From: Dyadobacter sp. LHD-138
Lineage (GTDB): Bacteria > Bacteroidota > Bacteroidia > Cytophagales > Spirosomataceae
Assembly: GCF_030929615.1 (NCBI RefSeq)
Contig: NZ_JAVFVU010000043.1
Span: 1-62,772 of the forward strand
Reading direction: 5' to 3'
DNA length: 62,772 bases
A model generated the notes under the pieces. It saw nothing but the letters and a program-made list of their open reading frames with translations, was not told where the DNA came from and searched no databases. This document shows positions 53,466 through 62,688 of this stretch, piece by piece (within the stretch, counting starts at the first letter, position 1; every line of letters begins with the position of its first letter). Made by a program: the position numbers and the translations under genes.

Positions 53466-54409
53466 TTTTTGAATAAAGCTTTTCTTTTGTAATTGAGTGC
53501 TTTGAAATAAAAAGAGAAGAAAATTTTAGAATCACTCACGCGGGCCATTCTCCTTAAATCCCTGACGTCGATCAGTGAAATATCGTACATCATTAATTTA
53601 TAAAGCTTTCTTTTTCTATCTCTATTTTTTGCGAGTAGTTTTTGTTTTTCATCCGTTGACAAATAGAGAGATTTGCAGATGTAATCAGAAATCCTATCCC
53701 GAAATCTTATTTCGCCCTCACGCATTATCCTTAAATCTTTACTGACACTGTGGCGATGAATACGTATGATAGTCTTTGCATCCGCATGTTTTAGGTAGCA
53801 GAAGTGCGCGCCATTAACGGCACAGCGAAACCAGAATTCCCAATCTTCGGTATGGTTACTGAATTCGGGAAATCCTCCTGTCAATTCAACGATCTTCTTC
53901 CGCACCAACGGGCTGCTCATCACCGCAATGTTGGAATACAATAGGGTGTCAAGAATATTAAAACCTTTATCACATAGACGTGGCATCCAATCTTTGCATT
54001 CCATTTCATAGTCAGGATAAAGAATGTCAGGTTTTCCGTCTTCAAAATAAACGTGATCGGTATAGCAAATGTCAACCTCAGGGTGCTCAGCAAAGAAAGA
54101 GAGCTGAATCGCAAGCTTATCCGCACTGATTAAATCGTCAGCATCTAAAAACTGGATAAAACTACCTTGTGCTTCCTTGATACCTACATTCCTGGCGGTA
54201 GAAACTCCTTTGTTCTCCTGAAAAATATATTTGAACCGTTTATCTGAGGCAGCATATTTTTTAATGATTTCCCGACTATTGTCGGTTGATCCATCATCTA
54301 TAATAATGGCTTCCCAATTAGCGTAAGATTGGTTTAGCAAAGAATTTAAAGTCTCTTCGATGACAAAACCGTAATTGAAGGATGGTATAATGACGGATAC
54401 AAGAGTCAT
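53462..54409 (-). CDS. Glycosyltransferase family 2 protein
   Basis: A 315-residue classical GT2 enzyme. The ATG giving 'MTLVSVIIPSFNYGFVIEE' is preferred; 30 further codons upstream are open but unlike the family. Motifs are 'EAIIIDDGSTDNSREII' and the DxD in 'QFLDADDLISADKL', followed by 'NHTEDWEFWFRCAVNG', which holds the catalytic-base region (ED). It probably adds a hexose or similar sugar to a growing glycan. It starts 10 bp after the DUF5672 gene stop and overlaps the next gene. Confidence 0.9.
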   Translation of the reverse strand: MTLVSVIIPSFNYGFVIEETLNSLLNQSYANWEAIIIDDGSTDNSREIIKKYAASDKRFKYIFQENKGVSTARNVGIKEAQGSFIQFLDADDLISADKLAIQLSFFAEHPEVDICYTDHVYFEDGKPDILYPDYEMECKDWMPRLCDKGFNILDTLLYSNIAVMSSPLVRKKIVELTGGFPEFSNHTEDWEFWFRCAVNGAHFCYLKHADAKTIIRIHRHSVSKDLRIMREGEIRFRDRISDYICKSLYLSTDEKQKLLAKNRDRKRKLYKLMMYDISLIDVRDLRRMARVSDSKIFFSFYFKALNYKRKALFKK

Positions 54410-54419
54410 ACTTTGGCGA

Positions 54420-55235
54420 TTAAGAATTAATATCGTGTCCTTGCTGCGTAATAAAAGGCTCCCAAAAATCGAGATTTTCGTCCCAGGCGTGGCAGCCAAA
54501 CGGGAGCTGGTTGCTCATCATCCGATAAGCTCTTTCCGGTGAATTTTCAAAAGAAAATTGTAATGCAACTTTGTAGGATGGAATATTGAGCCACTTTTTT
54601 TTTCGGTTAACCTCAATACTCCAGAATGCGTCTTCGTGAAACTGGTGCTCCGAACGCAAATGGTATTCCGCTATTTTATCTGAGAAAATTTGCGTGAGTG
54701 CATAGAATTTTTTTACCCGCCGCAAAGAAAATCCTCCATTACCAACTTGGTTTTCAAACTGTTTGGCGCTCGGTAAACCATTTTCATAGACGTTGTATCG
54801 TTTATGAAAAAAGTTTTGGAATTTTGTTTTAGCCGTTTTAATAAGATCGGGGTCATTGATGGGTCTTATCCATGGCGCGCCTACATAGTCGTAAGATGTT
54901 GCAGACCAAAGATCAAGGTCGTCACGAAAAACAAAAGCATCGAGCTGATAAATGAGAATAAACTCAAATTCCAAAAAACACTGATAAAATGTAGTGGAAA
55001 GCATCAATTTGTTATAGCCATCAATACCGCTGAAAAAATCGTCATCAAAGGACTTTACATCTGCAAAATGCACGTGCTTTTCAATTGCAGATAAGTCCAG
55101 TGAGTTCGGTTTTATGGCAATAACCTGGTGTTTTCCCAATACCTTTATGCATTGCGCCAAAGCAATATTCTCGTATTTGCTTAGCTGTGTTTTGTAAAAG
55201 GGAACTATGACTGCCGTGGTTTTTGCTTTTTTCAT
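54420..55235 (-). CDS. DUF5672 protein, probable glycosyltransferase
   Basis: A 271-residue protein (274 from the first ATG at 55244). DUF5672 marks include 'TTAVIVPFYKTQLSKYENIA', 'FILIYQLDAFVFRDDLDLW' (DxF/RDD acidic site), 'YDYVGAPW' and 'QVGNGGFSLRRVKKF'. The fold is thought to be GT-A. These proteins occur inside glycan clusters, as here. Donor and acceptor are unknown. Confidence 0.82.
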   Translation of the reverse strand: MKKAKTTAVIVPFYKTQLSKYENIALAQCIKVLGKHQVIAIKPNSLDLSAIEKHVHFADVKSFDDDFFSGIDGYNKLMLSTTFYQCFLEFEFILIYQLDAFVFRDDLDLWSATSYDYVGAPWIRPINDPDLIKTAKTKFQNFFHKRYNVYENGLPSAKQFENQVGNGGFSLRRVKKFYALTQIFSDKIAEYHLRSEHQFHEDAFWSIEVNRKKKWLNIPSYKVALQFSFENSPERAYRMMSNQLPFGCHAWDENLDFWEPFITQQGHDINS

Positions 55236-55256
55236 CGGGGACAAGTATTCAGCTTT

Positions 55257-56198
55257 CTATTTATTCAGCATATGGACCAGCGATTCCAAATGTTCCTGGA
55301 AAAAGAAATCATATGCATTTTCTCCTTCCGGAACTACGTTAATTACTTCAAAAGTCGGTTCCAGAATTCTGGGAACTTTCAGAGCCTCGGCGATTGAAAA
55401 TGGGAATGACTGGTTGCCGATAAAAAATTTACACCCGGCTATAATTTCGGCAAGCTCCATAAAATCCGATATTTGTTTCCATTGGAGATTGGGAATACTC
55501 TTTTTCATGTCTTTGTACTCGGACTCTACCCCGACAAAGAGCACGTTGGGAAGCTTCGACAGAAATTTATAGTTGATCGTAGAATTTCGATACCTTTCAC
55601 TTCTTGCCAGAATAATTTTGTCAGCATAGGACGAATCACCTTTGGCTTGTAACCACGGTTTGTATAGTATAGGGCTCACACCGGTTAGATAGCTGCACCA
55701 ACGTGCGATATTTCCTTTACCCAAAGGAATATTGCCATCCCGGAAATAATCCATGTCGATATGAATCTGCTGGTCCGTATGAACTTCGCAAGTTTTGATA
55801 TACGGTTGGGGATTAATCAAGGCTATCAGCATTGCCGCCATGTGTTCATTTAGCATTACATTTCCCATCGGATGGGAATTATAACCGGATAGAACCAGTG
55901 GTTTTCCCAGGCGTAAATACAAGTTTACAGAAACGCCTGTAAGTTCATATATCCTTTTGATGGTCGGCAAAGCATAAATAATATCACCGGCATTACCACT
56001 ATGACTGATATTGACTGATCCGTGATTGGCGGCCAGCTGCATGATCTTTTCAAGCGTGGTAAACCGCTCAGTTCCTAAAATGAAACTGGATAATTCCTCT
56101 TGCCGGTAATTTTTAAGCTCCCACTTATACCGCTTGTATTGTACCTTGTCTGTATATTTCAGCCAAAGTTTAGCTATTGGATTCTTTTGTTTAAACAT
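55257..56198 (-). CDS. GT-B type glycosyltransferase, heptosyltransferase (GT9)-like
   Basis: A 313-residue protein. 'HSGNAGDIIYALPTIKRIYE' resembles the N-terminal loop of family 9 heptosyltransferases (GDxxxxxPxxxxL), and 'GCKFFIGNQSFPFSIAEAL' resembles their donor-site GxxS/T segment. The overall similarity is weak, so the call is by pattern only. It is the first glycosyltransferase after the MsbA-like gene (165-bp gap) and 12-21 bp before DUF5672. Confidence 0.6.
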   Translation of the reverse strand: MFKQKNPIAKLWLKYTDKVQYKRYKWELKNYRQEELSSFILGTERFTTLEKIMQLAANHGSVNISHSGNAGDIIYALPTIKRIYELTGVSVNLYLRLGKPLVLSGYNSHPMGNVMLNEHMAAMLIALINPQPYIKTCEVHTDQQIHIDMDYFRDGNIPLGKGNIARWCSYLTGVSPILYKPWLQAKGDSSYADKIILARSERYRNSTINYKFLSKLPNVLFVGVESEYKDMKKSIPNLQWKQISDFMELAEIIAGCKFFIGNQSFPFSIAEALKVPRILEPTFEVINVVPEGENAYDFFFQEHLESLVHMLNK

Positions 56199-56363
56199 GC
56201 TACTAAAATTCGAACATTCCTCGTGTAACGTCAGATATAACCGCGGTCTTCGAAGGACTTTCTTGTCTGTTTAGTTCTGTAAATGGCGGTAAAACTATCC
56301 TTTTAACGAACTTATTGCCCGGCAGGGTACGGGGATGAAATATGCTTTTAGTGTTTATGCCAA

Positions 56364-58187
56364 CTATTCATTAAAAGTCTGCATATCAATAAGTCGCTTA
56401 TACAGGCCGTTTCGATCCAGCAACTCACCATGCGTTCCCTGTTCAATGACCTGTCCGTCTTCCAGCACCACAATAATATCTGCGTTCTGAATGGTACTTA
56501 GTCTGTGCGCGATCACCAGTGAAGTTCTGTTTTTCATCAGGTTGTTCAGTGCTTCCTGCACCAGTTTTTCTGATTCCGTATCCAGTGCCGACGTCGCCTC
56601 ATCCAGAAGCATGATCGGAGGGTTTTTCAAAACGGCACGTGCGATACAAATACGTTGCTTCTGTCCGCCTGACAGCTTCATGCCGCGGTCACCAATATTA
56701 CTTTGGTACCCATTTTCAGTCTGAAGAATAAACTCGTGCGCATTGGCTACTTTAGCCGCATTTTCAACTTCCTCCTGCGTGGCATGCGGCATACCAAACG
56801 CAATGTTGTTAAAAATGGTATCGTTGAAAAGCAGTGATTCCTGATTAACCACGCCGATCATGGACCAAAGGGATTCCATTTTTATATCTTTTACATCAAC
56901 ATTGTCGATGGTCACTTTTCCGCTTTCTGCCTCAATAAACCTTGGAATGAGATCCATCAATGTAGACTTGCCACCACCAGACGGTCCAACCAAGGCAATG
57001 GATTTTCCTTTCGGGATAGTCAGGTTTATTGATTTCAGAACAGCTCGTTCAGAATAAGAAAAAGACATATTTTCAAGTTTTATCCCTTCGTTAAAAGCTG
57101 TGATGGCTACCGCATTCGGAGAATCTACTATTTTTGGTTTCTCATCGATCAACTCAAGAACGCGCTCACCCGCGGCAATACCTGCATGAATGGTACTGAA
57201 TGACTCCGTGATGGCTTTTGCAGGCCTCATCACCTGCGAAAAGATACCGATGTAGGAAATAAATGCAGCGACGCTCAAATCTGACTGATTTCCAAGAATT
57301 AAGGAGCCACCGTATAACACGATGGATGTTACCATTAATACGCCCAGAAATTCAGAAACCGGACTGCCTAACTGTTGACGGCGTGCCATTTTTCGGCCTA
57401 AATCCGAATACCGCACATTTTCAGAATCAAACTTTGTTTTGATTGCCTGTGTGGCATTAAACGACTTTATTATCTTAATACCTGTCAGCGCTTCATCAAG
57501 ATAACTGATCATCAAACCAAACATTTCCTGCGATTGTTTGGCTTGTTCTTTCAGGCGTTTCACGATTTTAGAAATGATAAAAGCGGAAATTGGAATCACC
57601 AATACTGCAAAAATGGTCAGTTTGAAAGAAATCGAAAAAAGCATAAATACATAGGCAAGAAGCTGCAACGGCTCTTTAAAAAGAACTTGCAAGGTGCCTG
57701 TTACCGAAAACTGTACAACGCCCACATCGGACGCAATTTTGGCAATAATGTCCCCCTTGCGCTGGTTGCTGAAATACCCGACATGCAAATCCATGACGTT
57801 GTTAAAAACGGTTTTACGCAGGTTCAGCAATGTGTGAATTCTTAGGTTTTCCATGATTCTCTGCGAGAAGTAGCGGAAAATATTCCCGAGAAGAACGGAG
57901 CCGACAATGACCGCACAAACAAGTTGCAAGGCGCCATAAGGTCCGTAGGTTAAATTAGCTTGTTGGGCGAAATAGTTTAGATAGTCCGCTACTTCAAAAT
58001 AACTTTTCGGTTCTTTAATCAATTCTGTTCCCGCGGTCCCGCTTTTGAACAAGGTCATTAACAACGGAGCAAGTAAAGCTAAATTTAAAGTAGTGAAAAT
58101 TACACCCAGCACTGTGCAGATAAGGTATGGAATGGCGAACTTTTCAATTGGCCTGGCAAAAGATAATAATCGGAAGTATGTTTTCAT
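56364..58187 (-). CDS. MsbA-like ABC transporter, ATP-binding and permease domains fused
   Basis: A 607-residue type I ABC exporter half-transporter. Six membrane helices fill about residues 15-330. The nucleotide-binding domain has Walker A 'GPSGGGKST' (about 396-404), Q-loop 'IGVVNQESLLF', signature 'LSGGQKQRICIARA', Walker B 'PPIMLLDEATSALD' and H-loop 'VIAHRLST'. The group flips lipid A core or other lipids across the inner membrane. Next to glycosyltransferases and a sphingolipid operon, its cargo may be a lipopolysaccharide core or a glycosylated sphingolipid. Confidence 0.88.
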   Translation of the reverse strand: MKTYFRLLSFARPIEKFAIPYLICTVLGVIFTTLNLALLAPLLMTLFKSGTAGTELIKEPKSYFEVADYLNYFAQQANLTYGPYGALQLVCAVIVGSVLLGNIFRYFSQRIMENLRIHTLLNLRKTVFNNVMDLHVGYFSNQRKGDIIAKIASDVGVVQFSVTGTLQVLFKEPLQLLAYVFMLFSISFKLTIFAVLVIPISAFIISKIVKRLKEQAKQSQEMFGLMISYLDEALTGIKIIKSFNATQAIKTKFDSENVRYSDLGRKMARRQQLGSPVSEFLGVLMVTSIVLYGGSLILGNQSDLSVAAFISYIGIFSQVMRPAKAITESFSTIHAGIAAGERVLELIDEKPKIVDSPNAVAITAFNEGIKLENMSFSYSERAVLKSINLTIPKGKSIALVGPSGGGKSTLMDLIPRFIEAESGKVTIDNVDVKDIKMESLWSMIGVVNQESLLFNDTIFNNIAFGMPHATQEEVENAAKVANAHEFILQTENGYQSNIGDRGMKLSGGQKQRICIARAVLKNPPIMLLDEATSALDTESEKLVQEALNNLMKNRTSLVIAHRLSTIQNADIIVVLEDGQVIEQGTHGELLDRNGLYKRLIDMQTFNE

Positions 58188-58572
58188 TTTTTATATAAAG
58201 GCACAAAGATACGTTTTTATGCCATTCTGTAAATATTCGTGGAGCGAAACCCCGTCAAAAGTTTATTTCGGACGGGATATATGCTAACGAAGAAAATGTA
58301 ATTTTAATTTTAAACAACACCGGGGTTTTTGTATTTTTTCCTGAACGGGTTATATAGTTTAGACCCGCTCTTTCGGAAAAGGTTGGAACAGGTTTTGGAA
58401 AATATTATTTTCAGCACCGTTTTTTACGTCCCTGACCGGTTCGTAACAGGGGGACAAATCGTAAGATTTCGAAGAATTTGTTCTGGCTTATCGAACCGGA
58501 AACTGTTCTCTCCGGTTACTTAGCTACTGACCGTCCGTGATTGAAATTCCGTTTAAATTAAATTATAATTAA
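58188..58572. other. Divergent spacer between the ABC transporter and the M43 protease
   Basis: About 385 bp up to an unexpected terminator. It should contain both promoters. Plus-strand frames of up to 80 codons (58045-58287, 58329-58523) show no family features. Confidence 0.35.
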
Positions 58573-58608
58573 ATGAGCCGGTGACTGCATCACTCCGGGT
58601 CATTTTTT
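58573..58608 (+). terminator. Orphan terminator-like hairpin before the M43 protease gene
   Basis: ATGAGCCGG and CCGGGTCAT pair with one mismatch, with an inner GTGA/TCAC helix possible, followed by TTTTTT. No plus-strand gene lies upstream, so it may end a small RNA or act as an attenuator in the protease leader. Confidence 0.5.
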
Positions 58609-58677
58609 CGTAAATACCAATTAACCGGATTAGAGACCTGAAACGATCCCGATCGATAACTTTTGCACCCTGGAAAA

Positions 58678-60828
58678 ATGTTAAAATCAAATATTGATGC
58701 TATAAATTTACCCAAACTGGTATTTGTTTTTTCTCTGCTGATCATGCCTTTTATCAGCAAGGCGCAGGACCGTTGCGGAACGATGGATTTGTTGGAACAG
58801 AAATTTAAACTTAATCCGGCTTTAAAACAGAAGTTTAATGCCCGGGAAGCGAGTTTTCAGGAAATGGTAAGACAACGTATCGCGCGTAGGAAATCCATGA
58901 AAACGGGAGAGTTGGTGACGGTTCCGGTTGTTTTTCATATCGTTTCAAATAATCAGTCGACGATTACCGATGCCCAGATTAAAGCGCAGCTGGATACCAT
59001 CAACAAAGATTACGCGGGCTTAAATGCGGGTTCAGCAAGAATTCCAGCTTATTTCAAGTCATTGTTCGGGCAATCGGGTATTCAGTTCACCCTTGCACAG
59101 CGTACGCCAAATGATGAGCCGACGCCCGGTATTATCCGTTACAATACTTCCCAGAGCTCTTTTAATTACCAGAGCGATTTTGTGAAACATGCAGCCATGG
59201 GCGGTGCCGATGCGTGGGATACGGATAGTTACCTGAATATCTGGGTTTGTAATTTATCCAATGATATACTGGGTTATGCCACTTTCCCAAACGATGGAGC
59301 AGAAGATGAACAGGGTGTGGTCATTTCTTATCGCAGTCTTCCGGGTGGAAGTGCGACAGGTTACAATGCGGGCAAAACACTGACGCACGAAATTGGTCAC
59401 TATTTTAATTTATGGCATATCTGGGGTGACGACAACGGGAGCTGCAACGGAACTGATGGGGTGAGTGATACGCCAAACCAGAGTAACAACACGACCGGGA
59501 CTAAGACCGGCATGGTTACCGATAATTGCAGCCCGGTGTCGCCTGGGATTATGTACCAGAACTTTATGGATTATTCGGCCGATGTATGTCTGCTGATGTT
59601 TACGGCCGAGCAGGTGGGCCGGATGGAGACGGCCTATTCAAACTACCGGTCGCTTTTAAGTGCTTCGAAAGGCGGGATTCCGTTGGATTTGAAAAGGAAA
59701 GATGCATCGGTTAAGCAAATCACCCAGCCAGAGCAGCGTTTGTGCGGCAATTCATTTACGCCGGTGGTGTTGCTGAGAAACCGCGGAAGCGAAACGCTGA
59801 CCTCTTTAACCATCAATGCCAGCATTGACAATGGAAAAGTGACCAGTTATCAATGGACGGGTTCATTAAAAAGTTATGCTGAATTAAGTGTAACCTTGCC
59901 TTCGATGACCACGAGCGAGGGAAATCATACACTTACCGTTACATCAGTTATTCCCAATGGTGCACAGGATGAGGATACTACCAATGATACGGAAACCTTT
60001 GATTTTATGTATTATCTGCCTTCTGCGCCACCGGTTAAGGAAGGATTTGAAGGAACATTCCCCGCAACGGCCTGGGATATTGTGAACCCCGATGGCGGAC
60101 AAACCTGGGAAACGACCACAGCGGCTGCTAAGTCAGGTAATGTGGCGGCGAGAATAAGAAACTTCGATTATTTGTCCCTGGGACAGAAGGATTATTTGCG
60201 CAGCCCAACCGTTAATATTGCCAACGTCGATTCTGCATTTGTATCGTTTCAGGTTGCAGCCGCGACTTATACGGGTTCGGTAAATTCTTCCGGTACATGG
60301 GATACTTTGCAGGTTTTGGTTAGTACAGACTGCGGACTTTCCTATACCAGTATTTATAAAAAATGGGGCCCAAATCTGGTAACCCGTACTGCCGCCACCC
60401 GTACTGCATTTACACCAGCTACGGGCGAATGGCGCAAAGAGGAGCTTGATATCAGCGATTTTATCAGCAAAGGAAATGTGCTGGTCGCTTTTATGAACAT
60501 TAACGGCAATGAAAATGATATTTATCTGGACGATATCAATATCCGAACCGTGACACTAAACCCGAATTTGAAGGAAGCAGGATTTCTGGTGACACCCAAT
60601 CCAACGAATGGTCTCATCTCGGTTCAGTTTTATCCGCATCCAACCGGATTAAGATCCATTTACATTTATAATATCAGCGGGCAGGAGGTAATGAAACTGA
60701 TGCTGCCGGCAGGGGAAGTGCCTACCAATATCTTTGAATTTAACCTGCAAAATTACGCAGCTGGGATGTACATCGTGAAGGCTGTTTTTGATGATAAAAT
60801 ATTGACGAAGAAAATTGTCAAATATTAG
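58678..60828 (+). CDS. M43-family (cytophagalysin/pappalysin-like) metalloprotease with T9SS sorting domain
   Basis: A 716-residue secreted protease. The ATG at 58678 gives a signal peptide ending in 'FISKAQ'; a TTG five codons earlier adds nothing. A propeptide covers about 30-80. The catalytic domain has the zinc site HEIGHYFNLWH (His237, Glu238, His241, His247) with Asn in place of the usual Gly, and a Met-turn 'NFMDYSADVC' (Met297), followed by beta-sandwich and jelly-roll-like domains. The end is the type A sorting domain ('VTPNPTNGLISVQFYP', 'NYAAGMYIVKAVF'). It cuts proteins outside the cell or on its surface. Confidence 0.92.
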   Translation: MLKSNIDAINLPKLVFVFSLLIMPFISKAQDRCGTMDLLEQKFKLNPALKQKFNAREASFQEMVRQRIARRKSMKTGELVTVPVVFHIVSNNQSTITDAQIKAQLDTINKDYAGLNAGSARIPAYFKSLFGQSGIQFTLAQRTPNDEPTPGIIRYNTSQSSFNYQSDFVKHAAMGGADAWDTDSYLNIWVCNLSNDILGYATFPNDGAEDEQGVVISYRSLPGGSATGYNAGKTLTHEIGHYFNLWHIWGDDNGSCNGTDGVSDTPNQSNNTTGTKTGMVTDNCSPVSPGIMYQNFMDYSADVCLLMFTAEQVGRMETAYSNYRSLLSASKGGIPLDLKRKDASVKQITQPEQRLCGNSFTPVVLLRNRGSETLTSLTINASIDNGKVTSYQWTGSLKSYAELSVTLPSMTTSEGNHTLTVTSVIPNGAQDEDTTNDTETFDFMYYLPSAPPVKEGFEGTFPATAWDIVNPDGGQTWETTTAAAKSGNVAARIRNFDYLSLGQKDYLRSPTVNIANVDSAFVSFQVAAATYTGSVNSSGTWDTLQVLVSTDCGLSYTSIYKKWGPNLVTRTAATRTAFTPATGEWRKEELDISDFISKGNVLVAFMNINGNENDIYLDDINIRTVTLNPNLKEAGFLVTPNPTNGLISVQFYPHPTGLRSIYIYNISGQEVMKLMLPAGEVPTNIFEFNLQNYAAGMYIVKAVFDDKILTKKIVKY

Positions 60829-60909
60829 CGTGATGATGCAATCAAAGCCTAACTTAATGAGCAGATTTGTTTTGGCTATGCGGTGGTTTCTTGATAGAGA
60901 AGTGTCGTT

Positions 60910-62013
60910 TTAGAACAATTCGAGTTGCTCAGGGTCACGTGGTTTTCTTGGCTTTGCTTCCGGTTCTCCAAAGTTGGATAGTGAAATGCCGAGCAGGCGC
61001 ACCGTTTTTTCTTCTCGGTCCACCTTTTCCAAAAGCTGTTTGGCGGTATTGAAAATGGTTTCAAAATCGCCGACGGGGTGCGGATAGGAATGATTTCGGG
61101 TAATCTGGGTGAAGTCGTGATACTTTATTTTTAATGTGATGGTTCTACCCTTTAACTGACTTTTCTGTAAACGACGGAAAACGGTTTCTGCAATGCTGTC
61201 CAATTCTTTGTGCATCTCGTCGGTGGTGCTCAAATCATATGTGAAGGTGTCTTCCGCACCCAGCGACTTGGTTTCCCGGTGTGTCTGAACTTCCCGGTCA
61301 TCGATCCCTCTGACGATTTTGTAATAAAAATGGCCTGATTTTCCGAAGCGTTTGACGAGTTCGTTTTCTGACAACTTTTTAAGATCCGCTCCGGTAAACA
61401 ACTGCATGTCGTTCATTTTTTGCGCAGTCACTTTGCCGACACCGAAGAATTTTTCGACCGGGAGGTTATTGACAAACGCTTCAATTTTTGAGGGGCCAAT
61501 AAAAGTAAGACCGTCTGGTTTGTTGATATCAGATGCGATTTTGGCTACAAACTTGTTGGTGGAAATGCCAGCCGAAGCCGTGAGATGAAGCTCGTCTTTG
61601 ATTGCTTTTTTTATTTGCTGCGCGATTTCCAGCGCCGAACCAATGTTAAGCTTATCCTGTGTGACGTCAAGAAATGCTTCATCCAGTGAAAGCGGCTCGA
61701 TGATATCGGTATAACGCTGGAAAATTTCCCGGATGCTTCTGGAAACGGCTTTGTAGGCGTCAAATCTTGGAAATACGAATATGATGTCAGGACATAGTTG
61801 TATCGCTTTTCTGGAAGACATGGCAGACCGGACGCCAAACTTACGTGCTTCGTAGCTGGCGGTAGCGACTACGCCACGACCGGTCGGAGAGCCGCCCACA
61901 GCCAATGGCTTGCCACGGTATTCGGGGAAATCGCGCTGCTCCACCGAGGCATAAAATGCATCCATGTCAATATGGATAATTTTACGGTATGTAGGCTTCG
62001 GAGCGTCTGACAT
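60910..62013 (-). CDS. dinB: DNA polymerase IV (Y-family translesion polymerase)
   Basis: A 367-residue error-prone polymerase that copies past damaged bases. Catalytic acids are Asp16 in 'IIHIDMDAFYASVEQR' and the Asp-Glu pair in 'PLSLDEAFLDVT'. The palm, fingers and little-finger domains have normal lengths ('TASAGISTNKFVAKIASD', 'FFGVGKVTAQKM'). The C-terminus ends in QLELF, a textbook sliding-clamp binding motif. In the wider window it joins the AlkA-type and Ada-type genes (28 kb away) in DNA-damage tolerance, though not in an operon. Confidence 0.95.
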   Translation of the reverse strand: MSDAPKPTYRKIIHIDMDAFYASVEQRDFPEYRGKPLAVGGSPTGRGVVATASYEARKFGVRSAMSSRKAIQLCPDIIFVFPRFDAYKAVSRSIREIFQRYTDIIEPLSLDEAFLDVTQDKLNIGSALEIAQQIKKAIKDELHLTASAGISTNKFVAKIASDINKPDGLTFIGPSKIEAFVNNLPVEKFFGVGKVTAQKMNDMQLFTGADLKKLSENELVKRFGKSGHFYYKIVRGIDDREVQTHRETKSLGAEDTFTYDLSTTDEMHKELDSIAETVFRRLQKSQLKGRTITLKIKYHDFTQITRNHSYPHPVGDFETIFNTAKQLLEKVDREEKTVRLLGISLSNFGEPEAKPRKPRDPEQLELF

Positions 62014-62036
62014 AGGTATTAATCAATAAAATTGAC

Positions 62037-62639
62037 TCAATGCTCCTTTCCAAAGTTCATTTCGCCGGCCTCAATTTTGGCCGTTAAATGGTTGTCGTCG
62101 GGAGGGATCGGGCAATGATAACCGTCACTATAAGCACAGTACGGATTGTAGGCCTTGTTGAAATCCAGCACCACTGTATTGTCTTTAATGTCGCCGGTAC
62201 GCAAATCGATGTATCGCCCGCCGCCGTAAGAATCAACCCCGTTGGTTTTATCTTTGAAAGGTAAAAATAGGTAGTCGCGGTATTGCGGCTGCGACTGCAG
62301 GCTGAGACTTCTGTAAACCGTTAAGGACTGCTTTTTACCGTGAAGACGGAATTTTAGCTGGCCGTATTTAACGTAAGTCTTATTCATGGCGCTGTAAGTC
62401 GGCATTTCAAAAGGGCGGCTTTTCTGAATACGTTTAAAAACGGCAGTAACGCGATACGTGGAGTCTGGTTCAAAGAAGCGCAGGTAATTTAAATCATCCT
62501 TTTTCAGCGGAGAATTTTTAGAGGAGAGAAATTCCTCCTTGTAATGTTTTCTGTAAATTTCTGTCTGTTCTTCGAAGTTTTGCGCATGAACAGCATTACA
62601 AATTATTAAAAAAATAGCCAGGTTAAGTAAGTTCTTCAT
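62037..62639 (-). CDS. DUF1684 exported protein
   Basis: A 200-residue protein with a signal peptide (ends 'NAVHAQ'). The mature part carries the DUF1684 core: 'YRDYLFLPFKDKTNGVDSYG', 'GGRYIDL' and the ending 'NPYCAYSDGYHCPIPPDDNH'. The clustered Cys, His and Asp residues there look like a metal site, but no reaction is known to me. It sits 23 bp upstream of dinB on the same strand, so the two may be co-transcribed. Confidence 0.85.
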   Translation of the reverse strand: MKNLLNLAIFLIICNAVHAQNFEEQTEIYRKHYKEEFLSSKNSPLKKDDLNYLRFFEPDSTYRVTAVFKRIQKSRPFEMPTYSAMNKTYVKYGQLKFRLHGKKQSLTVYRSLSLQSQPQYRDYLFLPFKDKTNGVDSYGGGRYIDLRTGDIKDNTVVLDFNKAYNPYCAYSDGYHCPIPPDDNHLTAKIEAGEMNFGKEH

Positions 62640-62655
62640 ATGCTTAAAAAAATAA

Positions 62656-62688
62656 GAGGGCGTCTCAAATTCGAATTGAGGCGCCCTC
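62656..62688. terminator. Bidirectional terminator
   Basis: GAGGGCG/CGCCCTC and CTCAA/TTGAG form a long stem. On the plus strand it is followed by TTTGTTTTG and on the minus strand by TTATTTTTTT. It lies just upstream of the DUF1684 gene and probably ends a leftward gene beyond the window edge. Confidence 0.75.
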
